Of a DNA stretch of 64,000 nucleotides, positions 23,544 through 35,513 are shown piece after piece. Positions within the stretch are counted from its first letter, which is position 1. Every line of letters begins with the position of its first letter. This DNA comes from Allacma fusca. Its lineage: Eukaryota > Arthropoda > Collembola > Symphypleona > Sminthuridae. Where the stretch lies: contig OX359245.1 in NCBI GenBank assembly GCA_947179485.1, positions 75,131,067-75,195,066 of the forward strand. Direction: 5' to 3'. Made by a program: the position numbers and the translations under genes. The notes below the pieces were generated by a model, which saw nothing but the letters and a program-made list of their open reading frames with translations, did not search any database and was not told the origin of the DNA.

Positions 23544-24283
23544 TGTTGCATCGATCGGAGGCTTAATGAGTACTGCGGAACTACTCTCACAGGTTCATAC
23601 GTAAGAGCTCCGTCTAAAAACCAAGTTTAACTTCAGTTCGTATAGAAAAGAAAAATTTGTTGACTCCAATGTATGCCATCCAAAGGGCGTTCTTCAGAAA
23701 ATAATCTACTTTAATAGCCAATCTCGCAATGTTGTAACTGGTACAGTGATTTTCCTATGTAGTCGTGCGATTTTGATCAGGTTTTAAATCAATACATGGT
23801 TAGGAAGTCAAACTGCAAAAATTAGAAGGTAAATATTGTATGCTTCACAATTACATATACTTATACATACCTGATATACCGTGATTTTTGTAAATTATTT
23901 TTTGGAATGGTCGGATCATAAGTTTGTTAAATCCAACTGGACAATATAACATGTTTTAATAAATATTTTAAGCGCTTTTAAAATTGCATTTACTTTTTGT
24001 AGTCATTACATAGTGCTTAATTTGTATTTGACACAATCGTATACTTCAGTTGAGCGCAAATATGATATATGAATTGTGCAAAGTGATGGGCGGAAGTTTA
24101 AAATTGAAATTATATATTGATCACGTAATTTGTGTATGTTCCTAGGGGGATCCAAAGTCTCAAATAGTGGGCACGTTGAAGTTACTAGCACACAAGTTCA
24201 TTTGTGAACATAAGTAGCTTTATTTTTGCAGAATTGACAAAAATATAAATAGTGTCCTTATATTGTCTGGACGTTGGTATAAT
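23544..24283. other. 5' flank of chemoreceptor 2
   Basis: Homologous by eye to the flanks of the other receptor genes: tacatggttaggaagtcaaa at 23793 recurs at 15651, and tggaatggtcggatcataa at 23904 recurs near 15754. Homology runs to about 24020. The duplicated unit therefore includes at least 450 bases upstream of the start, which should hold the promoter. Confidence 0.55.
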
Positions 24284-24545
24284 CCGTGCTTTACTCCGCA
24301 AAGGGTATGGGTACTACTCGGATAAACGTACACGAGTATGGGCACTACACACGAACTGATTTAGTGCATCCGAAATATTTATGATACTACCCGTGTACTT
24401 TTTGATCGGCTCAAAATTTTGGGTGCGGACATGAGTATGTGTAATCATGGGTACGAGGATTTAAAAATTGGTACATACCCGCCGGGTACTAGCATAACAG
24501 GGTCATTTACTCGTACACGTAACCATTATACCCCAACATTTTAAT
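24284..24545. mobile_element. Degraded GGGTAC-family hAT fragment
   Basis: Gggtatgggtactactcgg, tactacccgtgtact, gatcggctcaaaattttggg and cgggtactagcataacaggg follow, in order, one arm of the element at 12065-13044 (read in reverse) and the copy at 62525. The end is decayed (cgtgctttactccgc in place of cagtgctcggc) and no TSD is visible. Confidence 0.7.
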
Positions 24546-24783
24546 ACATTGCTAAAGCAATTTTGATGAATTTTATACCATCATTCGTACGCTGTAAGAA
24601 TCTTTCGGATTTTTTTGCAGTGTTTCTCAATATACATATAGTTTGTATATTTATACTACTGCAAATGTTATGTAGCTGTAGTATGCTATTTAGTTAAACC
24701 TGTTTTAAGAAGTATATATAAATAAGCACGGGAAGAGGATTAACTGAAATTTTGTTCCAAATTTTTTCGTAACGTAGTAGTTA

Positions 24784-26537
24784 CCCTAGTAGAAAAAATG
24801 GTAACAGGAACGTAAATGCAATGTCAAATTGGGACGTCATTTGGTCGCAAGGACGTACACATTTGACGTTCATGTGAATAACAAATGTCCGCTTTTTTTA
24901 CGTAAATAGGACCTTCAAAATTACGTTCAGCGGACGTTCATCGCGCGACGTGCATACGACGTAACGTTAAACGGTTTCATTTACGTAAATCATGCACTTG
25001 TAAATAACCGATGCCTCTACATCTGCTAATTTGTATGCAAAGAACTAAACAATTTCAATCAACTGCAAAATCAGCAAATGATTTTATTTTCAAACATCTT
25101 GGGTTTTACAAAACCGTTAATAAAATGTTGGCCTTGCCGAAATTACTGCGAATTAGTGGTGGTCTGAATTAGAGATCGTAACTTGACATGAGACACCGTG
25201 ACCGAGACGTGAGTGCTTCAGCCAATATTTGATACACTCTTCAATAGATTTCCCTGTTGCTCTTGGTTCGATCAATTGAACGCTGCCTATAATAAATTTG
25301 TGAAATGTATGGTATTAGGCAACTTGATGTTATAAGTATATCATACAAATACTAATATAGTACGAACGTAATTGATTCAAAGGAATAATTTACCAGTAGT
25401 TTCACCACTCTGGGAAATTTGTGAATCCCAGTTTTGGGAGTCAAATTGTTCCAGTTAAGTTGACTAACAACGCAATTTCCAAGTGTTCTTCAGGATGCGT
25501 TGACTCCTTTGCTCAACTGCCTCCTGTTTTTGCATTGAAAGGTACCTATCGGCATACATAAATAAGTAATATTTAGCTGGAATCGTATTTTAATTAACTA
25601 ATTATTTATTATTGCTACAAACAGTTATAAACAGCAATATTTCTGAAACCCGGTAGAATCTTTACGTTGTTCTCCATTTCAAGAAATGATTTCAATAGGT
25701 GGATTAATTGACTCCAGTTGAAGGCGAGAGCATTCTTCTGGGACATCTAAAAGGACATTATTAAATTGTATTAGCCTCGCCATAAACTCTAGGACGTCAT
25801 CAATTTTTTGCTCCATACGTTAACACTAATTATTATTAATTTCTGAATTCAATGTATTAATATGTATAAATTATTTCATTCTCAGTAATAATTTGTCATA
25901 GAATAGTGAGGTATAGAATTTGTAACACCACTTGAAACTGTTCGTGGTTAGTTGAAACTGGTTCACTGGGTTTTTGATAGGGATTCTAATTCTACATCAA
26001 CGGCTCTAATTATAATGCTTCGAAAATGATTAATAATAAACACTAACTGCTTTTGCTAATGGCAATGACATCTAAAACTGAATGTGTAAATTTTACCCAA
26101 TAATTTTGCATCAACAGTAAATATAAGGTTATATAATGTTTTAAAAATTAACTTACCGACCTGAACAACAGAGGAATAGACGTGAGCTTTGGAAAGCTCA
26201 AGATGGGCTGACTTTCATGTTTTTGAGTTAACTGCATGAGGATTCAAACTTGCACGCAGACATGCGCATATGCCTTATAACGTCTGAAATATTGGAACGG
26301 TAAGAACGTTGAGGAGACGTTCATGTTACCTGCTTAGGAGCTATATGTATTGTGGTAAAATTTTGACGTTGCTATTCAGCCTGATTTACCATCAATATTT
26401 TACGTACATGATAAGTAGTCATTGAAACGTTGAGTTTACGTAAAGATTTTTCGATTGATGAAAGCAATGGGCTCTTTGACGACATTTGACGTTCCTGACC
26501 ATCACCGGACGTAAATGTTACCAATAGCCCTATAGGG
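24784..26537. mobile_element. Probable DNA element rich in ACGTAAA / GACGT motifs
   Basis: Left arm (24784-25000) and right arm (26280-26537) both carry many aacgtaaat, gacgttca and tgacgt motifs. Candidate ends CCCTAGTAGAAAAAATGG-TAACA and, inverted, CCCTATAGGGCTATTGG-TAACA are only partly alike, and I found no convincing TSD. The right end contains the perfect palindrome GCCCTATAGGGC. The interior has no transposase. The boundaries are uncertain. Confidence 0.45.
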
Positions 26538-26649
26538 CTCCTCACAACATCAAGTAGTAGCTGCAACTTACAATTTCAATAATTACAACTTCAAGTCAAC
26601 TTCAATTTATTTAAAAAATTTAATTGTAAATTGAAGTCAACTTCAGTCT

Positions 26650-27828
26650 CAGAGAGAGTATAACTTGAACAGTTCAAGTGCGTATCAAGTTCAAGTCAAG
26701 TCAAGTACAGATAATTTGGAAACTTAAACATCAAGTTCAAGTGAAATTAAAATTTTAACTTGAATTTTTAAGTTCAAGTTCGATCAAGTTCAAGTTGATA
26801 ATTTATTACTTGATAGAAAAATCAAGTCAAGTTCAAGTACACTGAATGAAAGTACTTGAAAAAAACTTGAATATAACTTGGATTTTTGTCACTGAAAAGC
26901 AATGTAAGCATTTTAGAATTAGTGACATCTTTGCATCCCACTAAAAATAATATTGAATGTGAATCATCATAATAATAACATCTTTGAGTTTGTTTTTATT
27001 CCATCGGCATTAAAGTCGCCTCCACTAAGCCCAGTGGTCGAGATCGAGAATAATTCTTGTGTCCTGTTTCCATACTTTGAATAACTAAAAGTCCAGACTT
27101 ATTGTTTTAGAAGGATATTCTTGATACTCGGGGTTCTTGTTTCATTATAAAAATGAAGTGATTGTTTAGTTCACCTGTTTTGAAGCTAAGAAGAAGTTTA
27201 AGAGCAATTTATTATTCCCTGTAAGAATGATTTATGCTGATATGAAGCTTGGTGGCGCAGATGAACAACAAACAATCTCATAAATAAATATTGGTTAAGC
27301 AAAATTAACGACCATAAATATTCAGGATTATAACTGCTGGTTAAACGCACTCAACGAGTGCAACATAATGTGAACAGGCCAGTAATATGATTGCTAACCT
27401 GCTAACTACAAAAATTAGTAAATTAGACTACAGTGCTTACATTTTATCATATATTTTAATCGTTTTAGCAATTTTAAAGTATCGTCCGCATGCCGTTTAG
27501 TTTATCCTAATTACGGCGTAACTATTATCAGCTATAAGAATTGTGGACGAAACTTCAAGCACGGTTTATTCATTTACGAAAAAAATACTTGAATAATCAA
27601 GTTCAAGTCCACGTTCAAGTCAAGTTATGTGTCCAACTTGAACGTCAAGTTCATTTCAAGTTCAAGTTCTACAAAATGAACTTGAAAATCGCGTACTTGA
27701 ATACTCAAGTTGCTTGAGAAACTTGATTCATCAAGTACAAGTACGGATACATCGTTTAGTCAATTTTTCAAGTTCAAGTCAAGTTCAAGTCAAGTTATCT
27801 AAAATAACTTGACTTGAACGCAGTTCTG
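26650..27828. mobile_element. Non-autonomous hAT-type element, CAAGTT family (1179 bp)
   Basis: Begins CAGAGAGAGTATAACTTGAA and ends ...TTGAACGCAGTTCTG. The flanks TTCAGTCT (26642-26649) and TTCAGTTT (27829-27836) form an 8-base duplication with one mismatch. Arms are saturated with TTCAAGT/ACTTGAA. It seems to have landed inside an older element whose TTCAACTTCAA-rich pieces remain on both sides (26555-26641 and 27837-27985). Confidence 0.7.
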
Positions 27829-28234
27829 TTCAGTTTGAAACAACATATTAGTTGACCATTCAATTTCAACTTTAATTCACCTACCAAATAAAGCTTTTCA
27901 TTTGCGAACCATAGGTAATTCAACTTCAATTTGCTGAAGTACAAATAGTTGAAATGTTGAAGTTGATCAATTGACAATTTCTGAACGAATTAAATATGGG
28001 CGATGGAAAAAGCTTTGTAGTAAATTTCGTGAGTCCACCCGTATTTTTAATGAACAAAAGATACTACGCCACGCTGTTAAAATGATTCATGGGTTTAATC
28101 AACGTTACTATGAGTGAGGAAAGGGAGAAAATTGTTGATTTAGTTGGTAATGGAGACTCGGCAGTCAACTAAAGACGAAAAAGAAAACCATTTTGGAGTT
28201 TTTGAAACAAAAATCAATTGATGTTTGTAAAAAG

Positions 28235-30190
28235 CAGGGTTGGTTTGGTTTAAACCAAATGGTTTAAACCAAACGGTTTTTTAAATAAAAACCAATGGTT
28301 TAAACCAAGGTACAAAGCACCTGAAGTTTTAATTTTTTCAATCCAAAATGTTCATATTTCGTCGTGCACAAAACTTGCATTTTGCATTCCACCCATGTTA
28401 ATTGTACTCATCTCCTTTATTACTTTGTTTTTACTTCATCTTTGTCGTGAACTTATTTACTTACAACACAAGTAACCGTCGCCACATGCGCCCCTTTAGT
28501 ACCAATAGATACCCTTAGAATCACTTATGGTGATTGTATGCCATAAATGTTTCATTCATCTAGTATAGCAACGACTTTCGAAAATGACAATTTCGTATGG
28601 TATTTCTCGTTGAAAAATTTAAGTTGGACAGGAGAGACCGGGAGACCTCTTATTAACGAGTTAGAATTTAAAAATTCTGAGCGATTTCCCGCCAAACCAG
28701 GGCGAGATGGTCCGAACTTTTGTTCTTGCTGGGACGTACGCCAGGTTACACAAAATTTAATTCGGATCCCGAGTGGGCATATGGCGAGGGTTATTTGTTA
28801 GCACATTATTTATTTTTAAAATTGCAGTAAGAAAACAGGATATTGTGTGGTTAAACTTTAGTGAAGTAAATAATACTAGTAGCTTTTAGTCTTGTACATT
28901 TAGAAATTCTGAATCGTTTAGAATGAAAAAGCTGCCAAACTTGTGTTTATTCTGCAAAGTTGTCTTAAAAAATATAGCAAAATTAATAAATATTAAATGC
29001 TTTGTGATACTTTAGGTGCTGGTAGACTACTCAGTTTCAGGTTCAGGTTCATGCTTTCCTCAGGTTTTCCTTAAGAATTCATGTTTATACTTCAGGTTAA
29101 GGTTTAGTTTCAGGTTCATCATTTTCTGAAACCTTAAGGTTCAGGTTTCTGTAAAACCTGAAGGTCATGTAGACTTTAGAATCAGCTTCAACTTGAGATT
29201 CAGCTTCAGAATCAGGTTTTTACCTACATGGTTATACTTCTCAGAATCATCATTAGGTTCATGTTAAGGTTTAGGTTAAACTGATTAAATTTTGGTTTAA
29301 AATTTCCTTAAATGAAAACGAAGCCTTGTTTTCGGTGGTTGCTGGAATCCAGCATATAGCATGTAGATAACAATTTGACTACCCGTATCACTATTTTCTG
29401 AACCATTTTAAATTTCAAAACTATTTCAAAATTTTTGTTGGATCATTTTGAAGTTCCATCGGCAAGTGCAATTCTCCCTAAAGAACTCGATTCTTAAAAA
29501 TACTCCTGATGTACTTGCACCGTTTTTTTCTTTGTAGGATTCGTCGAATCAATACCAGCTCCAGTTTGTCTAATTTTTCAGACATTTGCTAAGATCTAAT
29601 GTTAAACGAACGTACTCACGAGCTTTATAAATCATAAAAACTCTTTTCAGTTATATACTGTAATGATGCTAGTCATGTACGGCCAGCTCAACTCCGAATT
29701 CTCCTGAAGAACCTGGTTAACGATAAGTGCGCCAAAATGTAAAAATTCCCACCCAAAGTATGACTGAATCATTTTACGGAAAATTGACTCTAAATGTGTT
29801 TCAGGAAAACAACCCCTGTTTCTTAACCTGATGTTCATTTATACTTACTGGAGAATTTTTAAATGAAGAAATCTTGTTCCCTGAAGCTTAACCTTAACAT
29901 GATTCGTTTTTCTGAAGAGCATTTATACTCTTCAGGGTTTCGAAAATATCTTACCTGATTCTGATTCTTAGCCTGAACATGAACATGAGTAGTCTACCTG
30001 CACCATTACTGAGTTTTGGAAACAATTAAATTTGTTCAAATTTACATTTTTTTGCATATTAATGAATGTTTTGGACCGAAACTTTGTTTAAACCAAAAAA
30101 ACCTGGTTTAAGCCAAAAAACCCGGTTTAAACCAAAAAAACCTGGTTTAAGCCAAAAAAAACCGGTTTAAACAAAAAAAAACCAACCCTG
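28235..30190. mobile_element. Non-autonomous hAT-type element, TTTAAACCAAA family (1956 bp)
   Basis: Ends CAGGGTTGGTTT (28235) and inverted AAACCAACCCTG-like (to 30190). The exact 8-base TSD GTAAAAAG is at 28227-28234 and 30191-30198. Arms carry ggtttaaaccaaa / aaaccggtttaaacc motifs. The interior includes a second, nested inverted-repeat element (29015-30004) and no transposase. Confidence 0.85.
29015..30004. mobile_element. Nested inverted-repeat element, TTCAGGTT family
   Basis: Inverted ends GGTGCTGGTAGACTACTCA and GGTGCAGGTAGACTACTCA match at 18 of 19 bases. Arms are rich in TTCAGGTT and ACCTGAA. I could not identify a clear 8-base TSD, so the superfamily is inferred only from its likeness to its neighbours. 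It lies wholly inside the element at 28235-30190. Confidence 0.6.
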
Positions 30191-30436
30191 GTAAAAAGCT
30201 ACTCAGGACTTCGTTTTACTTTAATGGTATTAAGTGTAGCTTCTTGTACTTTTACGTGTTAAGAGAAATAAACTAGCTAACTAGGAGCCCTAGTAGTAGT
30301 TTGTCACTGAATTGCAGCACATAAAAATATTGTGTAATAGTTATGTGCATACTTCATTAGCTACGAGGAATAAAATGTACAATGTAGAATCTTATTCTAT
30401 CTGTAGTTAGTTTGGTGGTAGGTTAGTATGTGTGAT

Positions 30437-31410
30437 CATAGATGCACATCCTCATGAGGACAGAGTGCAGCACTCGCACTCACCTCACACTCAGTGTACT
30501 CACGAGTTTACTTTGAGGACGAGTGCATGTTATTACAACCGTGCACTCATAATCATGAGTGCGAGTACATACCACAGATTTTTTTATTAATGAGTGCGAG
30601 GACGAGAACACAAAAATATACACTCATTTTTTAAACAAATGCAATATTCTGCACTCCAGTGTAAAAAAATGCAATTTAATGCTAGGTTTGTATATGTCGT
30701 ATATACAATTTTGTACAATTACGCAAAATAGAAACGAAACAAAATCGTTCAGTGATTATGATTGAGAATTGCATCCGTTAATATTTCAGTCATAATAATC
30801 TTGTCAATCTTATGATTTAAAAAATGAATGAGAACAATAGTAAAAAAGCGAAAAACTGTTTTTAAAGCCATGCGGAGACTTGCTCAAATAAAAACAATCT
30901 AGGTTTAAAAGATCTGCAATTGAAAATATTTTGTGTTACCGTGATTTTCGCAAACTAAACCTTTACAAATAACAATTTGCAGCATTTAGCCTTTATCGTA
31001 TTCGTAGCCATTGCAAGCATTTGTTATTTACTCATGTGTGTTAATCATTTCAAACTAATCATTTTCTGGTCGTAAAAATATTCCAACCTGAAAAAGCGTT
31101 TTGAAAGTGATACATGTAGTTTTATTTGATGATTAACATAATAAAATTACATGTAAAAATAAACACAGAACATAATTATTGGAATGTATTGCAAATGGAT
31201 AAGTCAGGTATGTATACATATATGTATACATATCAAATGCACTCATGAGTGCGAGTGCGAAGATCAAATTATATTCTTCTGTCCTCATGAGGACGAGTGT
31301 GAGTGCAGACTTGACAATGTTTAACATATCAGTGTGAGGATGAGGGCTGTTCATTCAATTTGTACTGAGTGCAAGTGGAGTGCGAGTGCGAAAGAAAATG
31401 TGCATCTATG
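30437..31410. mobile_element. Non-autonomous hAT-type element, GAGTGCGAGTG family (974 bp)
   Basis: Perfect 13-base inverted ends CATAGATGCACAT, with the exact 8-base TSD TGTGTGAT at 30429-30436 and 31411-31418. Arms are made of gagtgcgagtg, ctcatgaggac and their complements; the centre is AT-rich. No transposase. Confidence 0.85.
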
Positions 31411-31418
31411 TGTGTGAT

Positions 31419-32484
31419 TGGTGGTTGATTAAGAGAATGTGGACATTTGTAAGATGGTATTAATGAGTTATATGTAAATAGATATGTTGGGATGAGAAAT
31501 TTTGTGGAAAAGGCCGAAAAACGTTTGGTCGCCAATTGCCAAGGCAAAACTTCTAATAAGTCTTGTCTATGTGCATAAATATTGTACAGATATGCATAAA
31601 TATATATTGCATGTACATATGAAATGAGTGCCATAAAGCGCTCTGCCAATCACCCTATAAACAATAAAAGGGGGAAATTTCCCTCTTTAAGCAGTTTGTT
31701 CCTTGTTTTTCGAATTTAATTCCATGCTCGTAGCTCAAAACCATACAGCGCAGAGTTCAAGAAGGTGGAGCAAAGGCTTAGCTTTACTGTCTATATTGCT
31801 TACAGTTTTCCTGCGTTTGCTTTACAGAATTGTTTAGAAATACATGAGGTTTGGAAAGCTTTGTCATAAAATTTTCAAGGTTATTAGCCTCCAATTTGGT
31901 AGCTCACTAAAAGGCCGTCAAATTTTAGAAATACAGTTCATAATGCATATGGTAATTTACTTTTCAAATTTAATTAAAATGCTAAACATTTAAAAGTAAT
32001 CTTTTAACCAAAATACCGTGAATATTTTTCATGACAATCTATATTTGATCTGTCGATTGCATGAGTACGATGACATTTACAACTTTTACAACCTATTTCC
32101 ATGTACACTACATTACCACCTTCGATCGCATTAATTGGACTTTGTATATATTGCCTTTGAGTCTGCTTTTTTGAAAACGGACAACGAAAAAGTCACCAAG
32201 TCGTTAATTATTTGTATGTATACCACTAAATGTGCATGTACTTCATAGCAATTTTCGGGAGGAAATGCGGTCGCAAAATCATACTGGGAAGACAAAAACC
32301 CGAAAAAGCCCGAAGATTTCAATAATTTTTAGCACCCTTAATAACTCAAGCATTTTTATTTGGCATGTTGTTTAATTGTTATAGCAACCTAAGGTTGCTT
32401 CATGATTTTTTTCGGACAAAGTGGGATAAAAATAACGGGTTTAAAAAAATACATTAAATTTTTTGCTCATTACGGATTTTTTTT
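31419..32484. other. Gene-free stretch
   Basis: AT-rich. Short frames are present but none looks coding, and I see no RNA gene or repeat array. Confidence 0.4.
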
Positions 32485-32595
32485 CACGGTGAGCACAACG
32501 TAATCTACATAATTTTTTTACTGAAAAATGTAAAGCTTCATATAAACGACGAATCAAAATTTTAAAAAATTGCGTATTACATTGTGATCACCGTG
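32485..32595. mobile_element. 111-bp inverted-repeat mini-element (MITE-like)
   Basis: cacggtgagcacaacgtaat at 32485 and, inverted, cacggtgatcacaatgtaat ending at 32595 match at 18 of 20 bases. The 70-base AT-rich spacer makes a foldback sequence. CACGGTG ends recall Transib-type termini, but no 5-base TSD is evident, so the class is open. Confidence 0.55.
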
Positions 32596-33145
32596 TGATG
32601 ATTATTGTGCTGCTAGAGATAGAATTAGTTGGGATTTGGACAAGGAGCAACAGTTGAGGATATGGATGCTCTGCGTGTAAGTAAGTATGTATGTGTGAGT
32701 AGCTGAGCGCATGGAGCTATGTTAATGATTAGTAACTGATGGGTCCTAACAATGATCAGGGACTTGGTCGCACAACAATTAGTATTTTATATTTATTGAT
32801 TGGTATAATTTGCACTGCTGACAATGATTAGAGAAATTGCACCGATTTATGCAAAATGTGGCTAGCGCAACAATGATGTTCACGGTCTCACACGATCTTC
32901 CACACTGACTCTGCCTCTTCAGTCCAGTGTCTCTTTCACACACATACATACGAGATGAGCTGAGCGCTCGCAAGATCACATGATTACATAACCTCATATT
33001 CTCGACGCTACAGACAACACATACTTATTCTTTGTAAACTCAACACCGTGAAAACAGGAAAAAACCGACACGGGCATTTTATATACATACATACGTAAGG
33101 GTTCATTCACGACGTAAGGGACGGGTGGATTGTATGCGTGTACAT

Positions 33146-34023
33146 TAGGGTTGGTCATATCGTTACCTTTCGAAATATCGTTAATATCGTTATCGTTCAC
33201 AAAAATAATCCCGATAACGATATGGTAGAACGATAAAAACGATATACATATAAATTAAAATAATAAAGAAATTAAGCAGTAAAAATTATCCAATAAGTAT
33301 TTAATTTATTAAAAGTTATATAAGTAATAAAAATAAGCCGAAATAATGCTTCATTTTTAATTATTCACTTTTCCAAATGCCTGTTTAACAATTCCTTCTA
33401 TTGCTCGAACCAATTCAATTCTGAATTGGAAATTTTCGGTTCAGTTCAGTTCAATTTACTAATTTTCCGATTCAATTCAAGATGAAACTGATTCGATTGA
33501 TTCAGTTCATAACTTTGAATTACATGAATTGTTTTTCTTGAATTATTAAAGTTCAAACGATTCGTTTTGCCCCAAACATTTCAGCAACAGATTTACAGTT
33601 TACAAGCTCTCCAGATCCTAAAAGTAACGATCTATACCCTTAGTTTAACTTCCTTCTGCTGTATGCTTGGAAAATACTGCTGTCGTGTCTAGAAAGCGTA
33701 TTCTTTAAGTTTATCTGCGGAAACCGTTGTTTTCGATGCAGTTCAAATCAAAAATTTGAACTGAAACGAATTGAATTAATTTGTACTGAACTGAATTGAA
33801 CCGTTTTGACCACTTCTTCCGGTTCAGATGACACTTTCTAGGGCATGAAATACGTCAGCTGACAACATTATGTAATTTTTGACGATCCTACCTTCTTAGA
33901 ACGATATTAAGATAGAGCGATATAACGCGTGAAATATACGAGAATTATCGTAGCATATCGTTCCTCCAAATTGGACGATATTAACGATAATATCGTATCG
34001 TTATATCGGTATGACCAACCCTA
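33146..34023. mobile_element. Non-autonomous hAT-type element, ATATCG family (878 bp)
   Basis: Perfect 13-base inverted ends TAGGGTTGGTCAT, with the exact 8-base TSD GTGTACAT at 33138-33145 and 34024-34031. Arms consist of atatcgttatcg/cgataacgatat motifs. A block of GAATTGAACC / GGTTCAATTC motifs at about 33400-33815 looks like another element nested inside, without clear ends. No transposase. Confidence 0.85.
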
Positions 34024-34031
34024 GTGTACAT

Positions 34032-34876
34032 ACAGCAAGCATGCAAGCATGCTTGCTAAAGTAGACGAGGAGAGGAGGCTCCTGTAACGCAATACACGCG
34101 CAGCGCCTTCGAGGTAAACAGAAAGCCCAATTACGCTCCATTCTTGGGGCCCGTGCCGCAGCACAACTAGTCCCAAATATATTTTTTAATAATTTGGAAT
34201 TGGCTGACTGTAGGCCAATCATTTTTGCCCTCAATAGTAACCACGCTATTTAGAGTGTATATATGTACACTACATGTACATAGTCCAAAAAAATACTTCA
34301 CTATTTAATGGGAATGGCCGTATTGAAAAAAACAGTATCCTTTGCAACCACGCGTAATTGAATATAACGTCTACACGGTTGTCAGATAAGTTGAATTGTC
34401 TTAAGGCTGCTATGTTTGTAAAGTGTGCAGTCAAACTCAGAGCATGGGGACAAAACGACTAAAGATTCAAAATCCATTGTATATACATATTACGTTTACT
34501 TATAACTTGAAGTATCTATATACTTGATGTGCATTAGAGCATGTCCTTAATGCATTGAATTATTACATATGTATATACATACAAAAGACGTATTACCATG
34601 CAGTGATTCAATTTACTTGAAATATAACCTAGTCCATTCTAATTTGGATTTTTACTACAATTCTGTGGCTATTTTTATTAAACAGCAAGTATGAAATTTT
34701 ATTTTATTCCTAATAGAAAAAATTTCTAGTTTTTATACTCGCCAATGAAAGTATGCAACATAAAATACCGATCAAGCAAGTACAAATTGGCTTGTCAAAG
34801 GCATCATACATTATTACATATATATAGTCCTTTTTCATGTAAAGAAATATGGTTAAAGTATCAGGGTGCAAGTACG
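34032..34876. other. Gene-free stretch
   Basis: Unassigned AT-rich sequence following the ATATCG element. It includes gcaagcatgcaagcatgcttgc (a short self-complementary run near 34034) and repeated TACATATGTATA-type tracts. No gene is supported. Confidence 0.4.
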
Positions 34877-34886
34877 GGTAATTAGA

Positions 34887-35072
34887 TGTATGGGTACAAT
34901 ATTCGAGTATTTTTTGGGAAAAGGTACAAGGTTGTTATGGGTGCTTGGTTTCAGATTACATTGCTGGTATAGGTAGGAGATATTTATACCCGGATACTCG
35001 GATATGGGTATAGATCAGATGAAGCAATACCTTCATTTCGGGTACCGATTTTGAGTACCCATGCCGAGCACG
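34887..35072. mobile_element. Internally deleted GGGTAC-family hAT fragment
   Basis: The sequence ggtttcagattacattgc, then tacccggatactcgg and gtacccatgccgagcac, follows the left arm of the element at 12065-13044 in reverse. Both sides carry the same gggtaattaga (34876-34886 and 35073-35083), which contains a target-site duplication. At 186 bases it has lost nearly all of the interior and one terminus. Confidence 0.7.
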
Positions 35073-35194
35073 GGGTAATTAGACGTCCACCATGGTTTTT
35101 GTAACGAATAAAAGTGCTCATTTGATTTCACGACTATCCTTGCAAGGCGTGAGTAATGAAGCAACAATCTCTATAGCGGAATGATAATAATAAG

Positions 35195-35513
35195 CTATTA
35201 AATATCCTAAGAGATTAACAACATGCGCAATAAATTCTCGGTACGAGACTCAGTATAAAAGGATTTTCACTCCCGACTCAAGACCAAGTAAAACGTTTAA
35301 CTGGTATATTTGGCTGGCAAGAAAATCATTTGTACGCCACAATTTTCGGTATTATCAACTATACAGATATGTCGAAACCCTTGAAAAATTACATGCAGAT
35401 GAGGCTCTTAGAATCAAGTTCCCACCATTGTTTCGAGTAGTATCAGAGGACGAGTTCGAATCCTGGAAATCTGTGTTGTTTGTCGACGACAAGTATATAT
35501 TTTTGATGTAATT
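35195..35513 (+). other. Start-less open frame with coding character (possible isolated exon)
   Basis: About 105 codons open without stop, ending at a TAA near 35511. The translation includes VETLEKLHADEALRIKFPPL and VVSEDEFESWKSVLFVDDKY, whose balanced composition is unlike the chance frames around it. It has no ATG near its beginning, so it would have to be an internal or last exon, or the relic of a gene. No family is recognised. A TATAAAAGG box at 35254 lies inside the same frame, which could mean the region is promoter and not coding. Confidence 0.3.

Noticed and set aside
28547..28801. 84-codon ORF in the TTTAAACC element
   Set aside because: No transposase motif and no family likeness; length is within chance for this region.
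29030..29290. TTAGG-like telomeric tract
   Set aside because: Words are TTCAGGTT/TTTAGGTT in a degenerate array belonging to the nested element at 29015-30004.
35250..35290. TATA-box core promoter (TATAAAAGG)
   Set aside because: A good match, but no gene could be placed downstream and the site lies within a longer open frame; not listed as a regulatory feature.
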